14,088 nt of DNA. Origin: Nitrospina sp. (GTDB taxonomy: Bacteria; Nitrospinota; Nitrospinia; Nitrospinales; Nitrospinaceae). This document shows positions 7,111 to 14,088 of the stretch, piece by piece (position 1 is the stretch's first letter; each line of letters opens with the position of its first letter). The stretch covers positions 1 through 14,088 of the forward strand of contig SMVT01000095.1 of NCBI GenBank assembly GCA_004357365.1. Reading direction: 5' to 3'. The position numbers and the translations under genes were made by a program. The notes beneath the pieces are model-generated. The model was not told the origin of the DNA. It did not search any database and saw only the letters and a program-made list of their open reading frames with translations.

Positions 7111-7139
7111 TTGAGAATAAGGCCGGTTTGCCTGATACT
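7111..7139 (+). promoter_or_regulatory. Candidate promoter of the lytic transglycosylase operon
   Basis: TTGAGA (7111-7116), 17 bases, then GATACT (7134-7139): 5/6 and 4/6 to the sigma70 boxes, located in the only sizeable gap before the gene. It would give a leader of about 105 bases. No terminator hairpin for the upstream Nudix gene was found in this gap. Confidence 0.4.
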
Positions 7140-7250
7140 GTTTCATTAAGGAATGGTGTTTTAAGCTCCTCCTGCATCCTTGTCCAATTTTCCGGACTCA
7201 GGGAGCCATAGATTACAGGGGTTCCCGGATCGTCCCGTTGCCAAATCTTC

Positions 7251-9671
7251 ATGAACTGTTTGAGACAATCGCTTCTTGTTATCATTCTGTTGGGTCTGTG
7301 CCCCTGGCTCGCTTCGGCCAACAGTCTCGACGTTTTTGAAACGGGGAAACATTTCCCCACCGATTTCCTGTTCAAGGAAGGCATCCCAAATTTAAAAAAT
7401 CTGGGACCCGAAGACCTTGGTCCCCTTTTGCAAACGTTTAAGGACGCCCGTCAGCAGGTGGAGTCTGCCGCGCAAAACAATCTGATTCATCTGGGGATGG
7501 CCTACCTTTATCTGGCCAAACACGAATATGGTCAGGCGCTGGCGATCCTGAACCATAACTTTACCGGAGGATTCATCCTGGAGGATTTCAGAACCTACTT
7601 TCTCAGCGTGGCGTCCAGCCAATTGGCAGAGGAGCGTATGAATGAGGGACACTGGGATCAGGCCGTGGCGCATTTGAAAGAAGCCTACCAGTATGAAATG
7701 ACCCTGTTTGAAAAGTTTCCTTCCAGCCCCTTTCATGAGGAAGTGCCCCGTCATTTGGCGCACATCGAGACCCGCCTGGGAAATGCCTATTTCGAGCAGG
7801 AGGATTATCCCTCGGCCTGGAACCATTACAACCATGCCCTGGTGCGCGAATACCCCGGTCATGAAAAAAACCGCTTGAACATTTACCTGGCTCTGGCCCG
7901 CACCTACGATGCCGGAAAAAATCTGGATGAGGCGGCGGATATTTACATATTCCTTTTAAATAATTTTCCTTCCAAAGCCACCCGCCCTGCGACGCTGGCC
8001 TTTCTGAAAAACAATTTGGAAGCTTTGGAAAGCAGGAACGGTAATGCCGAGCAATTGAAACGGCTGTTACGGGGAAAGGGAGAAGAGGGCGAGCCTCCCG
8101 TGAAACCGGTTGCCCGAAAACTTCCCAAGTGGCCCCAGACCAGCAATAGGGTCATCGACAACCTGTATCTCGCTTTGAGCATGGATGATTTCCCCAAAAT
8201 CCTGGACTATGGAATGAAAGTGCTTAATGAATTTCCGGGTGACGAGAACGCCAAAGGGATTCTGAATCATGTCAATCAGGCCATATTGAATCAGGTTCGG
8301 AAGGAATCCTGGAGCCGGGACATTGAGGCCCTGATCGATCTGTATCCGGTGGGTTACCTGAGTCAGTTGGCGCGCAAGCTGTGGGAAAGTGGATTTACCG
8401 ATAATTCTCTGTTGGTGTATCAAAAACTTCTCGACAAGTTTCCAACCGAAACGCTGGCCTGTCACAAGGCCCTGTTTTTTATGGGAAGGATCGAGGAAGA
8501 CAACTATCAATACGAGAAGGCCATTGATTATTACGAAAAACTCCTGGGCCGCTACAACTGGGGGTATTTCACCCCCGCCGCCCAGTTTAAAGTTCCCTGG
8601 CTCCACCGGCTTCGAGGAAATATGGATGCCGCCAAGGTGGGGTTCAACCAATTATTGAAATACGCCCATCCCGATAAATACCGCAATCTGGATTACGGGT
8701 TTCCGGAACCGGACGATTTTCGCCCTGCGGCCTTGTACTGGCTGGGGGAGATGGAAGGCCGGTCCGGAAATTATGAAAAGCGGAGCCAGGTTCTGAACCG
8801 CTTGGTGAACCAACACCCGATGGATTTTTACGCCATGGTCGCGCGAATGGAAATGTTCCGGCGACCTTTGGAATTCATGGAGCCGGGGTTAATCCAGAAC
8901 GCGGTTCCGCGAAAGTGGGGATTGGGGGAAATCAACCGCAAACGGATCAACCGGGCGGAAAAACTGATCTCCATAGGATTTCTTGAAATGGGGATGAATG
9001 AGTTGTCTAAGGTGACCCAGGGAGAAGACAACCAGGAGTTTTTATATTATCTGGCGCAATTGTTTAAAAAAGCCGGCGGATTTCAAAAAGCCATCGGGTT
9101 GTCCTGGGTGATTTCCCGGAAGAATCATCATTCCATTTCTCCTTCACTCGCGGAAATTCTGTTCCCCAAACCCTATCTACAGAGAGCGACCCAGGAAAGC
9201 GCGCAATACCGATTGAGTCCTTATCTGGTTCTGGCCCTGATGCGCCAGGAAAGCGCATTCAATAAAAAAGTGGTTTCCTCCGCACAGGCTATCGGCCTGA
9301 TGCAACTTCTCCCGTCCACCGCCTCCCGGGTGGCGCGTTCCATGGGGGAGAAACCTCCCGATCAGAAAGATTTGAAAAAACCGGCAGTCAATATTCAATT
9401 GGGTGTAAAATATTTGCATGAAATGCTGAATGACTTTGAGGATAACATCATATTCGCACTGGCATCCTACAACGCCGGCCCCGGCAAAGTCCGACAGTGG
9501 ATCAAGGTACGTTCCGTTTTAAAACCGCTGGAATTCATGGAAAGCATCCCCTTCAAGGAAACCCGGAACTATGTTAAAAAAGTCCTTAGGAACTATGTTA
9601 TTTACAAAACCCTTTACGGCGCAGGGGGCATTCATGATTTTCAGGGGATTTTGACCGTCAGGAAAGATTGA
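7251..9671 (+). CDS. Periplasmic soluble lytic transglycosylase with TPR-like region (Slt70-like)
   Basis: 806 residues. The N-terminus MNCLRQSLLVIILLGLCPWL ends in ASA-N, a good signal peptide with cleavage near residue 24, so it acts in the periplasm; no proper lipobox is seen. Residues about 60-600 are tetratricopeptide-like helical repeats, for example NAYFEQEDYPSAWNHYNHAL and FFMGRIEEDNYQYEKAIDYY. Residues about 645-795 form the SLT domain that cleaves peptidoglycan between MurNAc and GlcNAc. It has catalytic E667 in LMRQESAFN, GLMQLLPSTA, ASYNAGPGKVRQW (Y740-N741) and IPFKETRNYVKKV. The length exceeds that of E. coli Slt70 (about 645 residues) by virtue of more repeats. The stop is separated by one base from the cvpA start, so the two are co-translated. 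The ATG at 7251 lacks an obvious ribosome site, but the signal peptide begins there. Confidence 0.92.
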   Translation: MNCLRQSLLVIILLGLCPWLASANSLDVFETGKHFPTDFLFKEGIPNLKNLGPEDLGPLLQTFKDARQQVESAAQNNLIHLGMAYLYLAKHEYGQALAILNHNFTGGFILEDFRTYFLSVASSQLAEERMNEGHWDQAVAHLKEAYQYEMTLFEKFPSSPFHEEVPRHLAHIETRLGNAYFEQEDYPSAWNHYNHALVREYPGHEKNRLNIYLALARTYDAGKNLDEAADIYIFLLNNFPSKATRPATLAFLKNNLEALESRNGNAEQLKRLLRGKGEEGEPPVKPVARKLPKWPQTSNRVIDNLYLALSMDDFPKILDYGMKVLNEFPGDENAKGILNHVNQAILNQVRKESWSRDIEALIDLYPVGYLSQLARKLWESGFTDNSLLVYQKLLDKFPTETLACHKALFFMGRIEEDNYQYEKAIDYYEKLLGRYNWGYFTPAAQFKVPWLHRLRGNMDAAKVGFNQLLKYAHPDKYRNLDYGFPEPDDFRPAALYWLGEMEGRSGNYEKRSQVLNRLVNQHPMDFYAMVARMEMFRRPLEFMEPGLIQNAVPRKWGLGEINRKRINRAEKLISIGFLEMGMNELSKVTQGEDNQEFLYYLAQLFKKAGGFQKAIGLSWVISRKNHHSISPSLAEILFPKPYLQRATQESAQYRLSPYLVLALMRQESAFNKKVVSSAQAIGLMQLLPSTASRVARSMGEKPPDQKDLKKPAVNIQLGVKYLHEMLNDFEDNIIFALASYNAGPGKVRQWIKVRSVLKPLEFMESIPFKETRNYVKKVLRNYVIYKTLYGAGGIHDFQGILTVRKD

Positions 9672-9672
9672 A

Positions 9673-10362
9673 ATGGTTTCCTTTGATATCTTCGCATTGA
9701 TCATCATTGGTGTCAGCATTCTCTACTCCGTCTGGAAGGGAATGGTGCGAGAGGCCTTTTCCCTGGTGGCTCTGGTCACCGCCTATATGCTGGCCCTGAA
9801 TCTCTACGCCGATTGCGCCTCGTTCATCGGGGATGTGATCACCGAGGAGACGGTGGCCAATATTCTCAGTTTTATCGTGTTGTTTCTGACCGGTCTGCTG
9901 TTTGTGGCCCTGCTCGGACGCGTGGTCAAAAAATTTCTCCATTCCACCCACACCATATCGGGCTGGGACCGATTACTCGGCGGCCTGTTCGGGATGGTGA
10001 AGGGTGTCTTCCTGGTGATCGTCTGCATGTTTCCCCTGCAGTGGTTCGATGAAACCTACGCCCGTTGGACGGAAGATTCCATGGTGGCCCCTTATCTGGA
10101 AGAATGGGTCGACGATTTCCGGGACAATATCGAAATGGATCCCGGATTCACCCGTACGCTTCCCGGTTCTCTAAAGGGGATTCGGCAGAAAATACCGAGT
10201 ATCGATGGCCTTAAACAGAGAATTGCTGATCGCCATGAATCATTGCAGGAAAACCTCTCTTCCTTAACGGATGCCGATTGGCCTCCTCAAGATGATTACA
10301 CCGAAGAGGATCGTGAACACCTCGATAAAATCCTGAATGATATTGCCGACGATCAAAATTAA
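9673..10362 (+). CDS. cvpA: CvpA-family membrane protein
   Basis: 229 residues. There are four hydrophobic spans at about 4-22, 28-46, 63-82 and 100-118, with the family signature WKGMVREAFSLVALV after the first span and GWDRLLGGLFGMVKG before the fourth. CvpA proteins are inner-membrane proteins named from colicin V production and linked to envelope stress tolerance. The C-terminal 110 residues are a hydrophilic acidic tail (ending DDYTEEDREHLDKILNDIAD) longer than in E. coli CvpA (about 160 residues). AGGAAAG (9660-9666) sits 6 bases before the ATG. The gene starts 1 base after the transglycosylase stop, consistent with a shared envelope role. Confidence 0.88.
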   Translation: MVSFDIFALIIIGVSILYSVWKGMVREAFSLVALVTAYMLALNLYADCASFIGDVITEETVANILSFIVLFLTGLLFVALLGRVVKKFLHSTHTISGWDRLLGGLFGMVKGVFLVIVCMFPLQWFDETYARWTEDSMVAPYLEEWVDDFRDNIEMDPGFTRTLPGSLKGIRQKIPSIDGLKQRIADRHESLQENLSSLTDADWPPQDDYTEEDREHLDKILNDIADDQN

Positions 10363-10432
10363 ACCAGCCCATCGCAATACAAAAATGCCTCATCCATTTA
10401 TGATGAACCTCCTTTCCTGAACGACACCCGTT

Positions 10433-11287
10433 ATGACCACTCGCATCAGTTTAAATGGGGATATCCAACCGGAAGCGCACATCTCGGTGTTCGACCATGG
10501 CTTCCTGTTCGGCGACAGCGTCTATGAAGTGGTCAGTACATACAAGGGGCGACTCTGTTTTGTTCAGGAACATCTGAAACGCCTGCTAAATTCCGCCCGC
10601 GCCATTTCTCTGGAGATTCCCCTGGCCGACGACGCCATGATGCGGGAAATTGAAAAAACCGTGGAGGCCGCCGGAAATCCGGAATCATATATCCGCATCA
10701 TCGTCACCCGGGGTGTGGGAGAGATCGATATCGATCCCGAGTCCTGCACCCGGCCGAACGTCCTGATTTTTGTCATACACGCTATGCCATACCCGAAAGA
10801 GAACTACACGCATGGGATCAAGGTCGCCCTGGTCTCCATTAAAAGAAATCCCAAAGAAGCGTTGAACCCGGGCATTAAAACCGGAAATTATCTGAATAAC
10901 GTTCTGGCCAAGATGGAAGCCCGCCAAGTGGGTGCAGCCGACGCGCTGATGCTGAACCCGACCGGACAACTGACCGAATGCACCACCAGCAATTTCTTCT
11001 TTGTCTGCGACCAGCGCCTGATGACCCCGTCGCTGGATTGCGGTATTCTGTCGGGGATCACCCGGGAAGTGGTTCTTCGCCTGGCGCGTGAAAACGGCGT
11101 GTTGGTGGAGGAAGGTGAGTGGCCTCCGGAAATTCTTCAAAACGCGGAGGAGGCCTTCATCACCGGGACCATCAAGAGGGTGATGCCGGTCACCTCCCTG
11201 GATGGCCGGCCCATCGGGGAGGGCAAGCCGGGGCCGATCACCAAAATGATGATGCGGCTGTATGAGGATGTCCTGATTTCCCTTTAA
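10433..11287 (+). CDS. Class IV PLP-dependent aminotransferase
   Basis: 284 residues, the usual length. The family includes branched-chain amino acid aminotransferase (IlvE), D-amino acid aminotransferase and aminodeoxychorismate lyase. Visible motifs are FDHGFLFGDSVYEVV (20-34), the PLP lysine K149 in GIKTGNYLNN, LTECTTSNFFFV with the conserved glutamate, SGITREVVLRLA and EEAFITGTIKRVMPV. GIKTGNYLNN followed by a MEARQVGAADAL-type segment fits IlvE- or DAAT-like members rather than the lyase; the sequence alone does not settle which. It is followed after 30 bases by coaE. The ATG at 10433 has no clear ribosome site, and no promoter was found in the 70-base gap before it. Confidence 0.9.
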   Translation: MTTRISLNGDIQPEAHISVFDHGFLFGDSVYEVVSTYKGRLCFVQEHLKRLLNSARAISLEIPLADDAMMREIEKTVEAAGNPESYIRIIVTRGVGEIDIDPESCTRPNVLIFVIHAMPYPKENYTHGIKVALVSIKRNPKEALNPGIKTGNYLNNVLAKMEARQVGAADALMLNPTGQLTECTTSNFFFVCDQRLMTPSLDCGILSGITREVVLRLARENGVLVEEGEWPPEILQNAEEAFITGTIKRVMPVTSLDGRPIGEGKPGPITKMMMRLYEDVLISL

Positions 11288-11317
11288 TCGATTTTCTTTT
11301 TAACAGTTGGAGGCGCC

Positions 11318-11926
11318 GTGGCTCTTTTGGCCGGCCTGACCGGTGGCATGGGTTCCGGAAAAACCACCGTCGGGCAAATGCTCAGCGATTTGGGTGCCCA
11401 CGTGATCGATGCCGATACCATCACCCGCTCCCTGGTGGAACCCGGACAACCGGCCTTCCATGAAATCGTCGATTTTCTGGGAAGCGGGGTTTTGAGGGAC
11501 GAAGGCACTTTAGACCGGGGAAAAATAGCCGATATGGTTTTTAACGATACCGGGAAAAAAGAAGCACTGGAGGCCATCCTCCACCCCCGGGTCTTTGCGG
11601 AAGAGCAGAGGCTGTATAACAAAATCCGGGAAAGCGATCCTTCCGCACTGGTCGTTCTGGATGCGGCCCTGCTCATTGAATCGGGGAATTACCGCAAAGT
11701 CGATAAGGTCATTGTGGTTGCCTGTGACGAAGAAACCCAGATTCAAAGAATTCTGGCCGAAAAAAAGTTTTCCCGGCCCGATGCCGAAAGAAGACTGCGT
11801 CAACAGATGCCTCTGGAGGAAAAAATCAAATTCGCGGATTATATACTTCGTAACGATTCCGGTTATCCTGAGTTGAAGGAAAAAGTCGAAGCTCTGTTTC
11901 ATCAATTGAAAGAAAAGGCGGTTTAA
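11318..11926 (+). CDS. coaE: Dephospho-CoA kinase
   Basis: 202 residues, standard for the family. It phosphorylates dephospho-CoA at the ribose 3'-hydroxyl, the last step of coenzyme A synthesis, in the cytoplasm. The P-loop GGMGSGKTT is at 9-17. The conserved D33 is in VIDADTITRSLV; HPRVF and LVVLDAALLIESG follow, then KVIVVACDEETQIQRI, and a lid-type RRLRQQMPLEEKIKFADYIL segment. The start is a GTG at 11318 with GGAGG (11309-11313) 4 bases upstream. It is followed after 5 bases by the fliL-like gene, so a housekeeping gene and a flagellar gene appear to share a transcript. Confidence 0.96.
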   Translation: MALLAGLTGGMGSGKTTVGQMLSDLGAHVIDADTITRSLVEPGQPAFHEIVDFLGSGVLRDEGTLDRGKIADMVFNDTGKKEALEAILHPRVFAEEQRLYNKIRESDPSALVVLDAALLIESGNYRKVDKVIVVACDEETQIQRILAEKKFSRPDAERRLRQQMPLEEKIKFADYILRNDSGYPELKEKVEALFHQLKEKAV

Positions 11927-11931
11927 AATCC

Positions 11932-12555
11932 ATGGCCGAACAAAGAGTGGGCGGGTTACCCGATCTCAATTTGCGTGAAGCGGAAGAGATCGAGCGCCTG
12001 TTAAAGGAAGAAGAAGAGAGGGCGATCCAGGAAGACCTGCGGGTCCATCCTCTGAAGCGGCTGCTCGACCCCAAACCGCTGTTGGGAATTTCGGCGGCGG
12101 TGTTTCTGGTGTGGGCCGCGAGTTGGTCCATTCTCAGTTTCATGGAAACAAGTGCGGTTGCGCCTCACATGGCAGCGGTGAAACCGCCACCGGCCGAATC
12201 TCTGATTCCCGCTTTTGTTCAAATTCAGAAACCCAATATCTATCCGCTGAAACCGTTTTTTATTCCCATTCGCAGTAAAAAAAGGGAAACCGGGCGCTTT
12301 CTCCATGTCACCGCACATCTGGTATTGAGTAATCGCAGACTTCACAGAGACATCGACAAGATCCGGCCTTTGATCCGCCAAACCGTGTACTCCCTGCTCA
12401 GCCGGAAGAAAGCCAAAGATTTTGAAAAGGGCCGCGTTACCCTGGAGGAAAAGGTCAAAAGAGAAATTCTGACCGCCTCCAACTCGCTTCTCTTAAGCGG
12501 CACCGGCACCATCATCAATATTGTTTTCACCGAGTTTGTGATCAGCCCGTCCTGA
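11932..12555 (+). CDS. fliL: Flagellar basal body-associated protein FliL-like
   Basis: 207 residues. A charged cytoplasmic N-terminus (1-49, rich in Glu and Arg) leads to one membrane span at about 50-70 (LLGISAAVFLVWAASWSILS), then a periplasmic domain. Residues 122-207 match the FliL domain: FLHVTAHLVLSN, then a helix with IDKIRPLIRQTVYSLLS, then KVKREILTASNSLL and the typical ending IINIVFTEFVIS. FliL binds around the stator units of the flagellar motor and supports torque. The N-terminal region is longer than in most FliL proteins. The ATG lies 5 bases after the coaE stop. Next downstream are a small flagellar-cluster protein and a FliK-like gene, supporting the call. Confidence 0.82.
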   Translation: MAEQRVGGLPDLNLREAEEIERLLKEEEERAIQEDLRVHPLKRLLDPKPLLGISAAVFLVWAASWSILSFMETSAVAPHMAAVKPPPAESLIPAFVQIQKPNIYPLKPFFIPIRSKKRETGRFLHVTAHLVLSNRRLHRDIDKIRPLIRQTVYSLLSRKKAKDFEKGRVTLEEKVKREILTASNSLLLSGTGTIINIVFTEFVISPS

Positions 12556-12570
12556 GCCGGGTGGGGCGGC

Positions 12571-12598
12571 TTGACATGCCCGATGAAGGTTGTATATT
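12571..12598 (+). promoter_or_regulatory. Strong sigma70-like promoter before the small flagellar-cluster protein and fliK-like gene
   Basis: A perfect TTGACA (12571-12576), a 16-base spacer and TATATT (12593-12598). It lies in the 80-base gap after fliL. The predicted start near 12605 leaves a leader of about 30 bases that contains AAGGTGG. It looks like housekeeping sigma70 rather than the sigma28 or sigma54 patterns usual for flagellar genes. Confidence 0.7.
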
Positions 12599-12635
12599 GA
12601 TAATGTAAACCTTTATTTAAAAGGTGGTTATCGCC

Positions 12636-12965
12636 ATGCCGGTCATCGAGCCCGTCAATCTTCAGCAGGTTTTGCAGATGAGTTCCGCAGTGGAAAAAGT
12701 GCAAGCGCAACAGGTGCTGCAGCTTGCCGCGGACCAGATTCAGGACCAGGAGCGCGTTTTACTGGATGAGAAGAAACGCACGGAACTCCAGGACCCGGAA
12801 GAGGCCAATCCCAATGAACCCACCCATCCGGATGGACCCGGACGGCGCAGGCGCCTGCGCATCAAGAATTCCGCCCAAAATGCCGATGAGGAAGGAAAGG
12901 GGAGTGTGTGGCCCCAGGACACCACGGAAGACACCCAGGGGTCTCATCTCGATATTGTGGTTTAA
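12636..12965 (+). CDS. Small hydrophilic protein of the flagellar cluster, function unknown
   Basis: 109 residues. I chose the ATG at 12636 because AAGGTGG (12621-12627) lies 8 bases upstream; an in-frame GTG at 12624 overlaps that site. Residues 8-55 are Gln/Glu-rich and likely helical or coiled coil (NLQQVLQMSSAVEKVQAQQV). Residues 56-75 are proline- and acid-rich. A basic patch GRRRRLRIK follows, and the end is GSHLDIVV. Small proteins of this design, Gln-rich at the start and ending in a 'G..(L/I)DI.V' tail, are commonly encoded just before fliK in deltaproteobacterial flagellar clusters, but they are uncharacterised. No signal peptide or membrane span is seen. It is probably co-transcribed with the fliK-like gene 51 or more bases downstream. 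Confidence 0.72.
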   Translation: MPVIEPVNLQQVLQMSSAVEKVQAQQVLQLAADQIQDQERVLLDEKKRTELQDPEEANPNEPTHPDGPGRRRRLRIKNSAQNADEEGKGSVWPQDTTEDTQGSHLDIVV

Positions 12966-13016
12966 CCCAGATCAATTTCCCGGCTTATGTTGTGAGAAAA
13001 TCTTTCTCCTAATACA

Positions 13017-14088
13017 CTGCGTCCAATTTTTTCCCATGCCCTGTCGCTGAAACTGGAAACCATCAAACTGGACGCCTTCATCCGGAATTTTTCCGCGGGC
13101 CAGACCCTGCCGGGGAAAGTGGTCCAAGTGCTTCCCGAACAGAAGGCGGTCGTCGAGTTTCGGGGAGAAAAAGTGTTGCTGCAGTTTCCACGGTCCGTCA
13201 GTCCCGGGCAGGCGATCACCGTCAAGGTCGAGCAGGTTCACCCCAACCCGATACTGAAGTTGATGGAACCCGTTCCTGTGGCCTCTTCGCCTAAAACCGC
13301 TCCGGCTGAGGCTGCCAAGGAAGCCGGCACACCCAACCCGCCTGCCGGCGATAAAACGTCCATACACCATCGGTTGACCGTTCCTCACCAAAGCGGGCAG
13401 GGGACACCCAAAAATCACGAGGCGGGCACCGGAAACCCATCCACCACGCAAAAGATTCCGGACGGGAAGGCGCCAGCGGCCCCTCCGGTCAACAGGGAAA
13501 CATTGCCTGTCCCGGACAAGAAGGAAACATTGCCTGCCCCCGACACGAAGGTCAACGAAACCGTTACTCGGGCGGACTTACAACGATTGGGCATCCAAGC
13601 GGGGCATAAAGTGAAGGCGGAAGTGGTGCGTGTGGTGAATCCACAAACCGTTCAGGTCCGGTTTCAGGGACAGCAGATCACCGTCAAACATGCCGCCGAC
13701 CTTCAGCCGGGCAGGCCGGTCACCCTGCACGCCCGGCCCGTGAGTGCGGACCAATTTATATTGGAGTTGGAACCAGCACCGGCGCCACCTGCCGCGACCC
13801 GTCCCTCTCCGGGGTTGACGGTTCTTAAAAATTATCTTCCGGGGCGGCAACCGCTTGTTCAGGTGCTTTCGGGATTGAAGAAGATATTTCTGGACGGCCC
13901 CCTCACGGTATTCAAAGCGCTGAATCTGGAGCCCGGGCAATTAGAACAGTTACAGGCCAATCTCAAAAAACTGGTTTCCCGGGAACCCCAGCCGCTAAGC
14001 GCCTCTCAGATGAAAAAGGCAGTGGACCGGACCGGATTGCACTACGAGGCGAAAGTCAAAGATTTTGTGGCGAATCCCGATCCGGCCA
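13017..14088 (+). CDS. fliK: Flagellar hook-length control protein FliK-like, N-terminal part; start unresolved
   Basis: An open frame from 12996 (after the TGA at 12993-12995) to the right edge, about 350 residues. FliK is exported through the flagellar export gate and measures hook length. The start of the visible region, LSLKLETIKLDAFIRNFSAG, leads to a small beta-rich domain: KVVQVLPEQKAVVEFRGEKV, ending with SVSPGQAITVKVEQV (13104-13265). A Pro/Ala/Thr-rich linker follows, then a second copy (AGHKVKAEVVRVVNPQTVQV ... LQPGRPVTLHARPV, 13599-13770). The last part, SASQMKKAVDRTGLHYEAKV, is typical of FliK-like proteins of delta-type bacteria. No ATG, GTG or TTG exists in frame before the GTG at 13119, which would cut the first domain; the listed start is the first near-cognate CTG. 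The gene continues past the edge. Location after fliL supports the call. Confidence 0.68.
   Translation, partial: MRPIFSHALSLKLETIKLDAFIRNFSAGQTLPGKVVQVLPEQKAVVEFRGEKVLLQFPRSVSPGQAITVKVEQVHPNPILKLMEPVPVASSPKTAPAEAAKEAGTPNPPAGDKTSIHHRLTVPHQSGQGTPKNHEAGTGNPSTTQKIPDGKAPAAPPVNRETLPVPDKKETLPAPDTKVNETVTRADLQRLGIQAGHKVKAEVVRVVNPQTVQVRFQGQQITVKHAADLQPGRPVTLHARPVSADQFILELEPAPAPPAATRPSPGLTVLKNYLPGRQPLVQVLSGLKKIFLDGPLTVFKALNLEPGQLEQLQANLKKLVSREPQPLSASQMKKAVDRTGLHYEAKVKDFVANPDPA
13497..13550 (+). repeat. Tandem 27-base repeat in the fliK-like linker
   Basis: Two adjacent 27-base units (13497-13523 and 13524-13550) encode ETLPVPDKK and ETLPAPDTK. They differ at a few positions and keep the frame. They lie in the Pro/Thr-rich linker between the two domain copies and probably arose by slippage. 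Confidence 0.9.

Noticed and set aside
8869..9545. Two copies of a GAATTCATGGA-type segment (LEFME) in the transglycosylase gene
   Set aside because: They are short, in different domains, and flanking sequence does not align, so coincidence is the simplest reading.
10723..10736. 14-base palindrome GATCGATATCGATC in the aminotransferase gene
   Set aside because: It encodes ordinary residues of the family and such GATC/CGAT palindromes arise by chance; nothing around it suggests a site.

Overview
The window comes from the chromosome of a Gram-negative, probably flagellated bacterium with moderately high GC. It carries a periplasmic lytic transglycosylase, a FliL-like protein and a FliK-like protein. 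The flagellar gene order and the mix of families recall deltaproteobacterial or Nitrospinota-type genomes, but the taxon is an inference and nothing here fixes it. No RNA gene, CRISPR array, insertion sequence or integrase was seen.

Left arm (1-1978, minus strand): a two-gene operon under a sigma70-like promoter. It encodes a MoxR-type AAA+ ATPase followed by the 5' part of a DUF5682/TraB-like protein that runs off the left edge. The pairing recalls the YehL-YehM ATPase/effector module, usually accompanied by vWA and SWIM genes, which would lie beyond the edge. Behind its promoter (about 1985-2200) is a gene graveyard. It holds a 5'-truncated C-terminal remnant of a CusA-type heavy-metal RND pump on the minus strand and a short protein-like tail on the plus strand.

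Centre (2299-7096, plus strand): a 54-residue single-pass membrane protein, an HPPD-like VOC-fold protein and a GlcD/D-lactate-dehydrogenase-type flavoprotein are tightly spaced and probably co-transcribed. Next come an HNH endonuclease with its own strong promoter, a 440-residue protein that carries an HPr-like phosphocarrier domain at the C-terminus of a long helical region, and an IDI-like Nudix hydrolase.

Right arm (7251-14088, plus strand): an Slt70-like TPR lytic transglycosylase is almost fused to cvpA (1 base between them). A class IV PLP aminotransferase, coaE and fliL follow in close succession. A second strong promoter then drives a small hydrophilic flagellar-cluster protein and a FliK-like protein that continues beyond the right edge. 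The fliK-like frame has no canonical start codon at its 5' end.

The most unusual items are the ATPase/DUF5682-like pair, the HPr domain fused to an unknown 330-residue region, the RND pump remnant, the VOC plus flavoprotein pair, and the missing start with duplicated domain in the fliK-like gene.
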